Shown in pieces: positions 23,625 through 35,279 of a stretch of 64,000 nucleotides of DNA. Numbering within the stretch: the first letter of the stretch is position 1; each line of letters opens with the position of its first letter. The notes beneath the pieces are model-generated. The model did no database searches and was not told where the DNA came from. It saw only the letters and a program-made list of their open reading frames with translations. The stretch is from Aspidapion aeneum (lineage: Eukaryota > Arthropoda > Insecta > Coleoptera > Brentidae): positions 43,418,409 through 43,482,408 of the forward strand of contig OY755045.1 of assembly GCA_963576565.1 (NCBI GenBank), in the 5' to 3' direction. Position numbers and translations under genes: made by a program.

Positions 23625-24890
23625 GGCAAATATATTATGACCTTTGGCAGTGACACATTCAATCTTAAGATCCCCAGCCGAAATCCATATTAATGTTCAA
23701 ACAGCAAAACATAACACTAAGGGCTTGACCTATGCAACTCGATATACGTCTTATTGGAAAAAACTTTGTGAATGCAAGTGACATATGTTGATGGCTTTAA
23801 CCGTATTAACTTTCTGTCTTCCCATGCAACAAAGCAATATGAACTTCAAAATAAGATATTTTTTTTTCTGGAAATATTGCATTTACTGAAGGCAAACAAT
23901 CTCTCATCATAAGGCAGATTTGTTTCATTGCAAAAAAATCATATTAGCTTATTCTTCTTTTAAGATTTGGTTTTAAGAAATGTTGTTTCAAGAAAATTAA
24001 TAGAAATTTTCATCGTTATCTCGATTTGAAACATTTGTCGTCAATATAGTAATCTTATTTTTTTTTTAGTTTGAATAATTTTAAGAATGGGTATTCTCCA
24101 GGCAAAACAATATATTCAAGACAACTCAAACACAAGTTAGCATGCTTTAAGTAAAGATATTTTTGCAAAAATAGGGTTTCTAGATTTGCGATAAAAAAAT
24201 GTTGTGTGCACTGACTTAATGTTCAACGATATGATGTTAAAAATTTTCTTTTACAAAATTTAAAAATATATATCTAAATACCCTTCTTACAGGCCATACC
24301 AGATACGTCAACTACACAGGTATCATCAGCATCTAGCAACCCCCTAGAGAGGGTGTAGCCTCACCGCACCGTAAATTATGTCAATGAGTGACTGGCTAAA
24401 TTAACGTCTCCTAGATGGTTGACATTCTGGGGACATTCCGGACTCCGAACTTGACTGCGGCTGGCGCCAAGACATGCCCCACTGAGATTTGCACAGGCAG
24501 AGATGCTTTATTGACGACAGATTGATCGATGGCTCTGATGCCAGGGGTAGGTTTCTGCATTGCGCTGCTTAAGGGACTAATTATTTCAGCCACAGTCGCA
24601 CAAAACAAAAAATAAAGGGTGTTTTTAGGCATAAGTATTAATTATTAGTTAGAAGTTTAATCTCTTCCACATTCGCACGCCAATGGACTGGATCTTCATG
24701 ACTTTTGGCGTTCTTGTGGCTACAGTATCAATTTTAAGACCTGATAAAGGTCACCACTTTGAACGCTACCAACAGGCATTAGCAAAGTTCCTTGATATTT
24801 AATTTAAAATAATTACTGTACAACAATTTTCTTTAGCAGTATTTGTCCAAAAAGCAGTAACTGGGTTATGATTGGTTAAATTGGGCTTTC
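23625..24890. other. No feature recognised
   Basis: A more GC-rich patch at 24360-24600 contains a 73-codon minus-strand open frame (24411-24632) that I cannot match to any family. The rest is AT-rich. Confidence 0.35.
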
Positions 24891-24899
24891 TTCCAATTA

Positions 24900-25225
24900 G
24901 TTCTTTCTTTTTCTGGTTAGCGGAATTTAACATCAACTGTCATAGCGAAATATTTTGCTTGCTTTAAATATGTTATTGGAATGTTGTTAATTGCAGCTGT
25001 ATGTATTTTTTTTTTAAATCATCCTCACTTGAGTTGGTTTCATTTAATTTTATACGCAATTTTTCTATTTATTTCTTGTTTTTTTTTCTACTGTCAATAA
25101 ACCAGGATCATCGGCAAATGTTCCTAAATGACAATTTTCGGGATCATTGCAAATAATAAATATAAATAAGGGCTTAGCATGCTACAATGGGGTACGCCTG
25201 CTTTTAATTTCCTTAAATCTTCGTG
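24900..25225 (-). pseudogene. Jockey-like LINE reverse transcriptase remnant
   Basis: The minus strand reads an AGVP-type start followed by LSPYLYLLF, then NCHLGTFADDPGLLTVEKK. This corresponds to the GVPQGS-x-LSP and FADDT-A active-site motifs of Jockey-type RTs, with a substitution after FADD. Farther on, LRIKLNETNSS matches the usual WRIKLNE-x-KS block. Frameshifts and stops follow. The fragment's 5' side meets the solo LTR at 25260. Confidence 0.7.
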
Positions 25226-25259
25226 TTTTACTTTAAAATGTCTAAAGATACTTATATAT

Positions 25260-25701
25260 TGTTACAAATTTAAGTTATTTAAATTTTATAGTTAGAATTT
25301 ATTTAGGTTTAGTGTAGTATTAGGTTGACTTATCTTATGGTTGTATTCTTAGTCTAGGTTTTAGTTGCGTTATCTATGACACACTCGTGCTCGGACGGTC
25401 CGCGTTCCAGAAAAGACTAGTATAATCGTGAATCGAAAGAGGATGGATAATTCCGGAAAGTTCGACGACTGTATAAATAGGGCCGGATATCGCGCATCGA
25501 GTCAGTTAAAGATAATCAACGGTAGTGATCGCGGGATATTAACACGAAGTTAATAGGCCGATTAAAGTAGTGAGTTATTATTATTAGTAATTATTGTTAT
25601 TAGTAAGTTTAAGTGCGTGTTTTTGTACATAATTGTCGAAATAAATTGACATATCGTTTTTGACAATTGCGAGTTTTAATAATTGTTGAGAACCCGTAAC
25701 A
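25260..25701 (+). repeat. Solo LTR of the 35-42 kb Gypsy family
   Basis: Begins tgttacaaatttaag and ends aacccgtaaca. Both termini and long internal blocks (ctaggttttagttgcgttat, gagttttaataattgttgag) match the LTRs of the full element at 35280-41826, but in the opposite orientation and about 48 bp longer. It is bounded by ATAT on both sides (25256-25259 and 25702-25705), a 4-bp target duplication, so it arose by LTR-LTR recombination. A TATA box (tataaatag near 25470) and an aataaattgacatatcg polyadenylation region are conserved in position. Confidence 0.9.
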
Positions 25702-25705
25702 ATAT

Positions 25706-27360
25706 TATAATTACAAAATATCAAAAAAGTTTAAACTTATTAAGGCCATTCATGTTCATGCCACACTTTGTGGAAGACTACGTCGAGAAATACTGCAGAA
25801 CAAACTTTTTCCTCTTTTACCGCATTTTCTATTATGTTACTAGTTGTGTGAACGTGGTTTATCGTAGAGTGTCTTGCTCATAACCCGAATTGATAAGAAG
25901 GGATAATTTTTTGTCTTTCTATGATTGGTTTTATTATTATAGGCAATATTTATTTAAATAGCAGCAAATATATTGGCCTGTAAGTCGACACATTAGGAGA
26001 TGCTTTTTCCGAGTTTCTCATCACGAACGAAAAGTAAAATCATGCCAAATATATTGGGTGGCGTGTTTCCAATGTAGCCAATTTATTATCGAGAATATAA
26101 AAAGTTAAATCAACGAGAACTACCGGGATCTGACCCGGTCTAACTTGAACTGACCTGATCTTATTGTTCTGACATTATATATAGGTAAATACGGACGTCG
26201 AAGTTTGAACTGAACAGATATGTCAACTAACTAGACATGGAAAAACCTCGCCCATCATGAAAAACCTCGCCCATCATACTCAAAGAGACCTGCTTTTTAA
26301 TTTACGATTTGGACTGAGACCTGTGACTTTCAGTGTATTTCTTCGTAATAAACAGGACTAAATATCACTTAAAACCGACATTTTTTGATAAAACAACGTG
26401 TCGGAACCGGTTTTGATTCCGTACGAAACGGTTGCGCCATTGCAGCATGAAAAAGCAAAATATCACAGAAAGCCTCTCTACTAAAAGGTAATCTAGTATT
26501 CATTTATAAAAGGCTTTAAAGACCTGCCCAACAAAACTTGTCACCTAATTAATAAATTGTATCCATTAAAGCCATCCATTAATCACGTGCATAATTACAT
26601 TGTCTGATTTCGTCCGGATGACGTTACGACAAGATGACAGACAGGCTAGCGCAGTGGCGCCAAAATTTCAGAATGTTTAATATTTTGCTAATGATAATGA
26701 GTCTTGATGATATGAGATGTCATGACAGGCGTTGCATTTTGCACTGTCTAAATTCATTTCACTTGGGGTTTTAAAAATTCTTTCTAGGCCAGAGTAAAAA
26801 AAAAAGACCTCCAGCTAACAAAAGGTGGTGTAGTCGCGATTTTGACATATGCTGTTCACAAAGGACTTCTAAAAAAATTAAGTTTTCGACCTTGGAGGGG
26901 GCCGGCTTCCCTCTTTATCTTGAATTTGAAAATTCATATGTTAATTTTTAGACAAATTAGCGATGGTTAAACCGATGTTTAATTGTTTTGGTGGATGAGT
27001 AATTGAAAACGGATTCTAATATATCTTGTGTTTTTTACAATATTTAAATATTGATACGTATTTAATACCGCAATGCGTCTACAGAAATAGACTAAATAAA
27101 TTAAATTACGGGCTGGTACTTAGAACAAGATAGCGGTAGCCTTATACATCAATGTTACAGTCTCGTTAGACATTTTCAGTAAGAAATGCTTACTTATAGA
27201 TCATATTGCACATTAGGGTAAACCAAATCTTTGTAGTTATTTGACCTGTGAGTATTAAAAAAATACACTTAAACCGGTCGGTATGAAGTCTATAGACTTG
27301 ATACTTAAACCCGGTCTAAAATGCTAAGTTTTAAGGTCTTAGTAAATACAAAAGCGCTAT
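25706..27360. other. No gene seen; putative intron or downstream DNA
   Basis: AT-rich. A 20-bp direct duplication (gaaaaacctcgcccatcat) lies at 26239-26278. Downstream ankyrin exons of the candidate host gene were looked for on the minus strand and not found. Confidence 0.4.
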
Positions 27361-27527
27361 TAGAGGTACATTTTTTTGTCAGAATTCAGATTCACCAAAC
27401 ATGCGTATATTCCTTGAGTGTTCCCCGTTAACAAAAACGCACCAGACACATATTGTCTTAAAAATAATTTGATCTTCAAAAATATAGAGTGTTCAAAATA
27501 TGTCAAAAATACAAAAATAAGTCTTAC

Positions 27528-27632
27528 CTTTTTGTTAACCAGTCGTGGTTCAGCCTTGGCAAGTCTCATCAATTCATGGAAGTCTCCACGGCTACAAGTC
27601 ACGTACCATTCTTGACATTTTTTAGGTTCCAA
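27528..27632 (-). CDS. Exon of ankyrin-repeat (SOWAH-like) host gene
   Basis: On the minus strand an acceptor tatttttag precedes an exon of exactly 35 codons, ended by a donor gtaagac (27521-27527). It is phase 0 at both sides. The peptide includes KKCQEWYVTCSRGDF, HELMRLAKAEP and RLVNKK. This is the opening helix pair of the ankyrin domain in sosondowah-type proteins, which usually continue into a GYTALHWAAKHG repeat in the next exon. That next exon was not found to the left. The pattern of a W-x-x-x-x-x-x-GD-x-x-x-L helix with RL-V-N/K is specific enough to favour a real host exon over a transposon. The function of SOWAH proteins is poorly known. Confidence 0.65.
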
Positions 27633-28280
27633 CTAAAAATACATGAACTCCTCTTACTAAAGTACAGTTGTTAAGACACGTTCATCAGTATTTATTAAAG
27701 TCCTAGGTTCTAAAATTCTGGAAACAAAATGTAAAGATTAAAAAATTCCGCGAATTTGAACACAAATTGTAAAAGGGGGGAAGAAATATAATGATATACC
27801 CTGAACAAAAGCGTTCAAAAACTCAAAACAAGCACGAATAAATTTAGGAATACGCTTAGAACAAAATTTCAAAATTCTTCGGAGATAGCGCCTTACCTAC
27901 CACGGCCAGCTCTACAGGTGAATATATAAATTAGTAGTTGCTATTTAAATAATTAATTTTAAAACGTTTTATTAGTAGTTCATATTCAATCTACTACAGG
28001 GGGAAGCAAGGAGTCTTTAAAAAATGATCTAGATAACGATCAGGCAATTAATGGAAGCGACGTAATAATAAGAACTATATTAATTGAATTCGTAATGAAA
28101 TGCGTACGAAATGTGTTTTATAAACCGGAAAAATAAACTATGAATAAATAAAATAGAAGAAACAACAAGGCCCGGCGAGGGGAATTACCAAAATAATAAA
28201 ACTATCGGGTGAACAAAAAAAGCTCTATTTAATAATAAAATTTGAGGTACATTTCAGAATTAAGGGTTGTCTTTTAAGTT
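27633..28280. other. Intronic sequence, no feature recognised
   Basis: AT-rich. It would be part of the intron between the two candidate host exons. A small A/T/G-rich stretch precedes the mariner. Confidence 0.4.
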
Positions 28281-28284
28281 GCAT

Positions 28285-29120
28285 GTTTTGTTGGGTAAAA
28301 AATTCAATGATTTTTTGTGCTTTATGCGAACTTGTATTGTCTTGCTCGAGGATGATTTGTCGTTCGCGATTCGTTTTTCGAAGCTCAGCGATGAATTTCG
28401 CCAAACAAATGGTGATGTACCAATCGGCAGTAACAGTCCTTTGATTTTCCAGAGGAGTTGTTGCTACATGACCTGCTTTTGCAACAAACGTCGCGACCAT
28501 CTTATTGGGTACAATTGAAGAACGGATTACTTTTGTTGGCTTTTCTTCATCTTGGAACACCCAAACAGACGACTGACGTTTATTTTCGGGTTCATATGAG
28601 TAAATTTGCCAGTCATCACGACTAACAATGCTGTACACGTTATTCGAGTTTCCTGTCTTAAAGCGGTCTAGAGTTTTCTGACACCCTAGCTTCGGTTAAC
28701 AAATGCGGTACCCATTGGGAAACTAATTTTCTTACCCCTATTTCTTCATGCAAAATGTTTTGAATTGAGGTCTTTGAAATCCCCAATGAAGCCTCAATCT
28801 GGCGATATGTCACGTGTCGATCTTCAGTGATAAGCATGCGCACCTGGCCTTTAATCGTCGCTAAGGCTAATCTGTCTAAGCTTGAATTTTTCATACCAAC
28901 GAGAAACTGTCGACTGATATTATGCTTCATTACCGTAAACAGAAATCAACTTGGCAAGACATTCTTGTTGAGATAATTTCCTTCGAAAGTTCTCAAAAAT
29001 TATAGTCCAAAAATGTTCTCGGTTTAATTCCATTTTTCGACTGATTTGTTAACTTAAAAAATTCACTGTAGCTATAAAACTATATGTATCGTACTATGAC
29101 GTTTTTAATAACAGCCCTCG
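28285..29120 (-). pseudogene. Mariner transposase, copy 1 (3' truncated)
   Basis: A mariner element read leftward. The 5' terminal repeat end (cagccctcg, next to TA at 29121) lies at 29111-29120 and the start codon at 29033. The N-terminus reads MELNREHFWTII, then FRRKLSQQECLAKLI, then a TAA. A helix-turn-helix part follows (ITEDRHVTYRQIEASLG, then SKTSIQNILHEE), and then the catalytic part with VTADWY (first Asp) and ILEQDNTSSH (second Asp). The reading breaks after QQNMQL near 28285, so the third Asp and 3' terminal repeat are missing. An internal deletion removes the linker between the N-terminus and the HTH. The element is inactive. Confidence 0.85.
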
Positions 29121-29204
29121 TAAAAAAACAAATTCTGTTAGATATCAAAAAGACCAAATTTTCAACCACAATATCACCGGCCAACAAAATTTTAACCCAT
29201 CCTT

Positions 29205-29810
29205 GTGATCTTAAAAGCAAGGCCCGCATTCTTGCTCTTCAAGAAAAATAAAGTAACGTTTGGCTTAATGCCCTACTCTCTTCCTCTTTGGGTACTCTTC
29301 TTGACGATACTTGTTTTCGGATCTCTATCGCTCTACGAACTGGAAAACCTGTGTGAGAGACTCATGCCTGCTCTTGCGGTGAAGTCGTTCTTCCAGACGG
29401 GCTTCATGGCCTTTCTTGACGAAAAAGTCCTGGTACTATAGTTTTTCCTGAAATTCCAGCTATATTAAAACCTCGTGGTATATGTAGATATAATGGTAAA
29501 AGAACAGACAATGTTTCACTGACACCATGGTCCAGGGGAGAGTCAATAGTTTGGGATGCTACCGGTTCTGATACTATGGCAGCTTCCTATATAAATTTAA
29601 CTTCAAAGAAAGCTAGTGAAGCTGCAAAACATGAAGAAACCATTAAAATGAAAAAGTATGCAGAAATATCTAATAGCTATTTATTTCTCCCGTTTTGCGT
29701 TGAAACTTTTGGTCCTTGGGGGGAAAAAGCCAAATTGTCTGTCTAAATTCTGCAAATCCATCTACGAGCCAAAGTATATTTTTTTAATGCAGAGGATTAG
29801 GTTTGGGAAA
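29205..29810 (+). pseudogene. C-terminal domain remnant of a reverse-transcriptase protein
   Basis: In shifting frames this reads SKARILALQEK, WLNALLSSSLGTLLDD, IALRTGKPVC, then CSCGE-VVLPDGLHGLS with a stop, then LTPWSRGESIVWDATGSDT, AASYINLTSKKASEAAK, KYAEISNSYLFLPFCVETFG and PWG. This series of blocks (WL-ALP-x-x-x-GT, C-x-CG-x-x-x-D-x-x-GLHGLSC, WD-x-T-x-x-DT, ETFGxWG) is familiar as the C-terminal region of RT-like proteins common in invertebrate genomes. The exact element class is uncertain. Frameshifts make it a pseudogene. Confidence 0.6.
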
Positions 29811-29829
29811 TGCTGCCTCTGTTCCCCCT

Positions 29830-30000
29830 TAGATGGAGTACAGATGTACTGCACCAGCGTTTTTTTTTTTATATATTTGATTTTTAGTTATGTATGTTAT
29901 AAAACTTATTTATATACCCTCAATTTTTATTAGGAATTTTCAACCCAGGTCTTTAGGTTATTGGCAAATTTAAATTTTTCGCATTTTAGAAAAAAAAAGC
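29830..30000. other. No feature recognised
   Basis: T-rich stretch with no gene seen. Confidence 0.3.
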
Positions 30001-30029
30001 TTTTTTTTGTTCCGTATTTTAGGATAAAA

Positions 30030-30190
30030 GTTTCACTTTGTATCTCCGAGATAAAAAGTGACGGATCAGGGATGAAAAGTGACAGACTAGGAATCAAAAA
30101 TAAAAATCTAGATAAAAAGTAACAGATCAAAGAGAAAAATAAAAAACTTTATAAAAAGTGACAGATCAGAGATAAAAAGTAAAAATATCC
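30030..30190. repeat. Short degenerate tandem repeat (AAAAAGTGACAGATCA)
   Basis: gataaaaagtgac(a/g)gatca-like words recur about seven times with irregular spacing of roughly 20 bp. Confidence 0.6.
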
Positions 30191-30879
30191 TAAAAAGAAC
30201 CTTAAAAACTAAAACCTTCAAAAAAATTGGAAGTGCTAAAAATAGCGTATAAACCTCGTGATAAACGTGTAATTTTATCCCTTGGTATATAATATACTAT
30301 ATTAATAACTCTCAAAGGTTACTGCGATCGCCCATGTGACGTGAATCGACTATTTTGCCCAACAATTATTCTATCTTGTTACACAAATTTTAACTCTGTT
30401 TAATTAGCGACCTTCGCCAAAAAAAATTGGTTTTATCGTGTCAATAGTAGAATTATTGAAAGTCTGCAATTTGACGATAGAAAAGGAGGCCATGGTGTCA
30501 AATAGTGCCGACCTTCATCACTTGATCTGCAAGTCGATTCTTTAGTCAGTGGATCGCCATTTCATGGGACATTAGTTTATAGAAATGTCTTTTCTAAAGC
30601 ACAAGCTGAAGTTGTTATGCACATAGATTGGATAACTTTGGAATTACCTAGTAAGTAGACCTGAAATTGAGGTAATGATCTGGATTTCTCTATTAAAAAC
30701 TTGGAATATATATTAATAAAAAGAAGCAAAACTTGTTAGGTGGAGTAAAAAACTAAGATGAAGAAGCAGCACTAAGCAAAGATAACATTCCTTTATCCGA
30801 CGTAGAGGCTAGTGATTCAAAAGAAGTGCTTACTGAAGATCAGGACACCAAGAATGGAATTGAATTCCCTAGCGACGCC
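30190..30879. other. No feature recognised
   Basis: Intronic AT-rich DNA. Short open frames only. Confidence 0.35.
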
Positions 30880-31500
30880 ATGGTCTGTTACATAGACGGA
30901 TCAAGACAAACAGATCGGAATTTGACACGTGCAGGAGAGTGTGTACAGCAAAGGCATTGAAAGAATCTACTCGTTAGGATGCAATGCAACAGTTTCCCCG
31001 CCACCATACTGGCACTCACATGGGAAAAGAATCTGCTGCTGTTTGGTCCAAAGTGCACCGATTTACTATATAAGTTATGGAACAAGGGAGGTGGAGCTCA
31101 AATGAGTCCCAGAAAATAAAAAATTGGACGAACTCGCAAGAGGTGTGTCCGGTAAAGATGCGTTGGGCAAGAGCTTTTCCCCCAGCAGCTGACAAAGAAG
31201 CAGAATAAGTCAGAACTACCTAAGATTGAACTAGAGGCGAAGTTGCAGAAGGCATTGATACATTCCGCATAAAACGCCGGACAAACGAAGGAATGTGTGA
31301 CCGGAGATACCCTAATAAAGATTGGCCACTCAGTAGAACACGAAGAGAGGTGAAAGACCTCACCAGACTCTATGTTCTATACGCTTGGCAAGAATGAAAG
31401 TGAAGGAGGTCGCAAAGTGTGAAAGATTTTGGATCGAGGATGAAGCCTCTGCGCACTTCATGCAAAGAATTTAAAGAGAAAGAATAGAGGTGTTTGTTTA
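30880..31500 (+). pseudogene. LINE RNase H and C-terminal remnant
   Basis: Reads VCYIDGSRQTDRN (first RNase H motif, usually YTDGS), then in a new frame VYSKGIERIYSLGCNATV, then an ILAL-type end. Further on, DELARGVSGKDALG matches the block after the HDGNE-x-AD motif, and CERFWIEDEASAHFM keeps the spacing of a C-terminal CCHC-like finger with lost Cys residues. The order is that of Jockey/R1-type ORF2 ends. Multiple stops and frameshifts show it is inactive. Confidence 0.6.
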
Positions 31501-32092
31501 AAGAGAAAGAAGCGAGGTGTTTGATGAGGCATTTAAGACGGCAGGATCTGACTCTGACGGGGGCTAATATTCTCTTTATAAGAAGGATCAGCAGGCTAGT
31601 TACCAACCTCCAGCCTCTGTCACACACTAGTACTACTGCAACTACTAGAGCAAGCAGACATCCAAGCACGTTTTAAAGTATGAGGCGAAGGCAAAAATCC
31701 GAAAATAGTAGTGGGGATCAACGCAGCTGGGACGTATCTTTCCAAGGATGAAAGAAAAAGATAAGGCCTGGAGTTCGACAGAAAGGACCAAGAGGAAGAA
31801 GCACACATCAACCAATAAAGCATGTGGCCTAGGTAACTTAATGACGTAGTAATAAATGCAGTAAACTCTTGGTATATAATGGGTAGATTATTATATAAAA
31901 AAGTGTAATTTAGGCAAGAACCTACAATTACCTAACTATAAAAATAAAATAATAGGACAATTAATTAAATTAAAAAATGATTGCCTAATTATTAAATACC
32001 GCTATCAACAACTTTATGCTGTATCTGATGTTTTTCACAAAACTATTTTTAAAAACGTGTAAATTATTATTATTTTTTTAAATCATACTTAC
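31501..32092. other. No feature recognised
   Basis: 31480-31530 has a 29-bp near-duplicate (aaagagaaagaa...gaggtgttt). The rest has no identifiable gene. Confidence 0.35.
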
Positions 32093-32131
32093 GGGAGGCA
32101 ATGTTGATGGGTCCTGTTCATCTGTTGAACC
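32093..32131 (-). CDS. 39-nt micro-exon of the SOWAH-like host gene
   Basis: On the minus strand a strong polypyrimidine acceptor (tttttttgttttttcag) precedes a 13-codon exon closed by a consensus donor gtaagtatg. The exon reads GSTDEQDPSTLPP with no stop, phase 0 at both ends, which joins in frame with the 27528-27632 exon. Its composition (Ser/Thr/Asp/Pro) suits a disordered linker before an ankyrin domain. Near-perfect splice sites on both sides within 39 nt in an AT-rich background make chance unlikely, but without transcripts the link to the ankyrin exon is an inference. Confidence 0.55.
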
Positions 32132-32523
32132 CTGAAAAAACAAAAAAAATTAAATTAAAATTGGGACCCCTAAATTGACAACAGACTACAAAACCAGTTT
32201 TTGTAAAAATTTACTAACATAGCCCGGGAAATCACTTTAGGTGCATTTTGCATTAATTGATAAAGTATAGCATAAAGGCCTTAATTTTAAACTAAACTCT
32301 CAAAACCATATTCCGACATTTTGCACCATCCGGCAGGCGTATTAGGTCGTTCTTTATATTTATTATTTACCTTCGATATGTTAAAATCGAAAACATGTAC
32401 AGATAATTTTGGTTTATTAATAAAAGAAAAAATAGACAAACTCACAAAAAATGGTGAATAAAATTAAATAAAAACAAATTAACTAATTTAGTTGATTTTA
32501 CAGAAAAAAAAACCGAATCATCA

Positions 32524-33960
32524 CAGTGTGCCTGAATGAAGTATAGGTTACATAAAAATGGTTCCAAAAACTAATTGCACTTTTTGAATATGGACTCTTT
32601 CCTGACTTCAGAGCCATATTCATATAAATACTAGCTGATCCTCTTCTCGAAATTTCATCCATATTTTGCCTTTTTTCTAGTTAGTCTAGGCGCTGGCTCC
32701 TGTTACGTGTGACCTAATATGTGCGCTCAGTTTGACTGCGAGGCTTTGTTAAGCACCCATAGCAGTATAAAAAAAGTTTGGTGACGTGGTCGAACTCTAA
32801 CAAACGACCATTGGCCGCCATCTTTGAAAATGGCTGCCAAATTAAAAGATTTTTTGTTTAAGCGTATCTCCCCACCCAGGTCCTATTATAATTTTTTAAA
32901 GCCTGTTTTACTCCCTATTTAAAGGCAAACAAATTTTCTCATAACACATTTTTTGATAAATTACGTAGTTTTTGAGATATACCAAGATTACTTCCGCTCG
33001 CAAAATAGTTTAAATAATACCCATGCTCATTTTATTGTAGCTACAATATTATTGACATTTGTTTTTTTTTGTTACATAGAAGGTTTTAAACCTTTTTCAG
33101 AAGAGGATATGGACTATATGTTTTAAAGTTCGTTGGATTGTACCCCTAAAGACTGCCTTAAAGAGGGTGGTTTCTGAAACTGTTCACAATATTACAGAAA
33201 AAGTGAATTTGTAGCCAAACGATGCATCCTAGCGAAAAACGATAAAATTATTTTTTATAGTACTTTTAATTTTGCTTCTTCTGATGTATTATGTAGCCCT
33301 AGCTTTGATAGTTAGCGGTACAAGCCAGCTAAAATATACAATTTTGTAAAAGTTCCATGTTTTCGCTCCAAAATCCATTTTTTTGTTAAACATTGTAAAA
33401 GATATGACAATGATCAGAAGAAGCGGAATTAAAAGTACTATAAAAAATTATTCCTAACGTTTTTCGCTAGGATGCATCGTTTTCCTGCAAATTTAGTTTT
33501 TGTATAATCTTTGTGAACAGTTTTAGAAACCAAACTCTTTAAGGCAGTCTTTAGTTTTTTAGTCATCGAAATTTGAAAACATAAAGTCAATATCCTCTTC
33601 TGTGAAAGGTTTAAAGCCTTCTATGTAACAAAAAAAAACAAATGTCAATAATATTGTAGCTACAATAAAATGAGCATGGGTATTATTTTAATTCTTTTGC
33701 GAGTGAAAATATTAATAATAAAATTTATTTACCTTCAAAAAAGGAGAATAACAAACTTTAAAAAATTAAAATCGGACGACTCGGTAGGGAGATACGCTTT
33801 AACAAAAAAATCTATCGATTTGACGGTCATTTTGAAAGATAATGGCGAAACGCCCATGAGTTCGACCACGTGACCAAATTTTTTTATACACCTATGGGTG
33901 CTTAATAATGCCCCGCAGTCAAACTAAGCGCACATATTAGGTCACACGTGACACACGTTA
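32524..33960. mobile_element. Foldback-type element, family A copy 2
   Basis: The palindrome is centred near 33330. The left arm 32715-33235 and right arm 33430-33960 are reverse complements (cgtgtgacctaatatgtgcg, gtggtcgaact, actttaaa, gatgcatcctagcgaaaa). The left outer tail 32524-32715, which starts cacagtgtgcctgaatgaag, has no mirror here but equals the right tail of copy 1 (2397-2596). An inner segment with gatgcatcctagcgaaaaac and its mirror (33225-33480) is not in copy 1. No transposase. Confidence 0.7.
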
Positions 33961-34084
33961 TACAACCAAAAAGTGTTCTTCTGTTCCTTTTAGATACTTT
34001 TGATTTCTGATTTATAAAGATGGTCTTATAAAACCCTTTTACCTAAAGTTTTTAAAAATAAATAAATAAAAACTTTGGTCTTTT

Positions 34085-34440
34085 AGTTTTTTTCATTACT
34101 TTAGGTCATAGAGTTAAAAGGTTACCTTATATCCTATTGTTTTTGTAGTTACCAGTAGTTTAATAGTAAATATGATTATATAGGCGGCCATATAGAACTT
34201 AGTTTCCTTAAGGTTTTTAAGAGTGGTAAATATAAACTTTAAACTTTTGGTTTTTGCCATTACTTTTAGGCATTTTAAACAGGTTTTATTGGAAGGCTTA
34301 AAGGTAAACTTAATTCTTTTGTATTTTTGGTTACCCATAGCTGCATATTAAATATTATTTAAATAGGCGGTCATATAAAACTTTGTTTCCTTAAGGGTTC
34401 TAACAGAAGTAAATAAATACTTTCGTATTTTAGTTTTTAC
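34085..34440. repeat. Direct duplication, ~183-bp unit, 2 copies
   Basis: aggcggccatatagaactta followed by gtttccttaagg recurs about 183 bp downstream as aggcggtcatataaaacttt with gtttccttaagg. Confidence 0.6.
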
Positions 34441-35275
34441 TAGTACAGATTGGTACCTACCTATTGCAAGAATGATTATTTATTATCCTCCCGGGTAGGG
34501 CACCCAAGCCTAGATAAGGCCTGTTTAGACGGCCAATAAAAGAGGTTTCCCTCCAACCTGCAGGCATAACGGATATCATTGCACTGGCCCTCCTGATTGT
34601 GTGCAAATTGCACGATAAAAAACATTTAAATTTAACACAACAGTTTTAAAAACAAATTCAAAAAATTTAAGTGAGGTTATGTTCACTATGTTTACCTTCT
34701 CTTTTTTATTGGTTTCATAAGCGCACTCAAAAATCCTTGTTGCGATAGAGTAACAAATAAAACCAAGTGACCACTATAAAACGATAATGGCGTATATAGA
34801 ATTATTTTAAAAATATTGTAAACAGAAAATATTTATCTAGTCGTTTTAGCAGTGTTTTTTAACAATAATTTTACTTTAATTTTGATTTATGTAAACCAAA
34901 CAGACATTTTTAATGGTGAATAGTGTAAATTATTTTTTTTTATTTTAAATATTTGTTATTTAGTTATCAAAAAACTATTAAAAAGCATTTGTAAGCTGGC
35001 GCGCTTGTTTTCAGAGCTTTTCAGATACGATTTTTTCAGAAAAATAAGTTTGGCAGGCAATTTGATGATCCACAAAACATTTTTGGCAATTTTATGACCT
35101 AAATTTATTTATATAGCCATTGTGAATCTAAAATATCGCTAAAGCTTTTATAGGAAAAATTCTTTACTCGAAAGGTATTATGGTATTCAACAGAATTGCC
35201 AGGATACCAAATTACCAAATCTAGTTTTATAACAGGATAGAGGACGTTTCTGAGTTGCTTTTAGAACCTGGCATA
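34441..35275. other. No gene seen
   Basis: Contains a GC-richer patch at 34485-34600 (ctcccgggtagggcaccc, ctgcaggcataacgg) that may be a decayed repeat end. Otherwise AT-rich up to the retrotransposon insertion site. Confidence 0.35.
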
Positions 35276-35279
35276 ATAG

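Noticed and set aside
24411..24632. 73-codon minus-strand frame as a downstream exon of the SOWAH-like gene
   Set aside because: The sequence does not resemble ankyrin repeats and no splice sites frame it. The required intervening ankyrin exons are absent.
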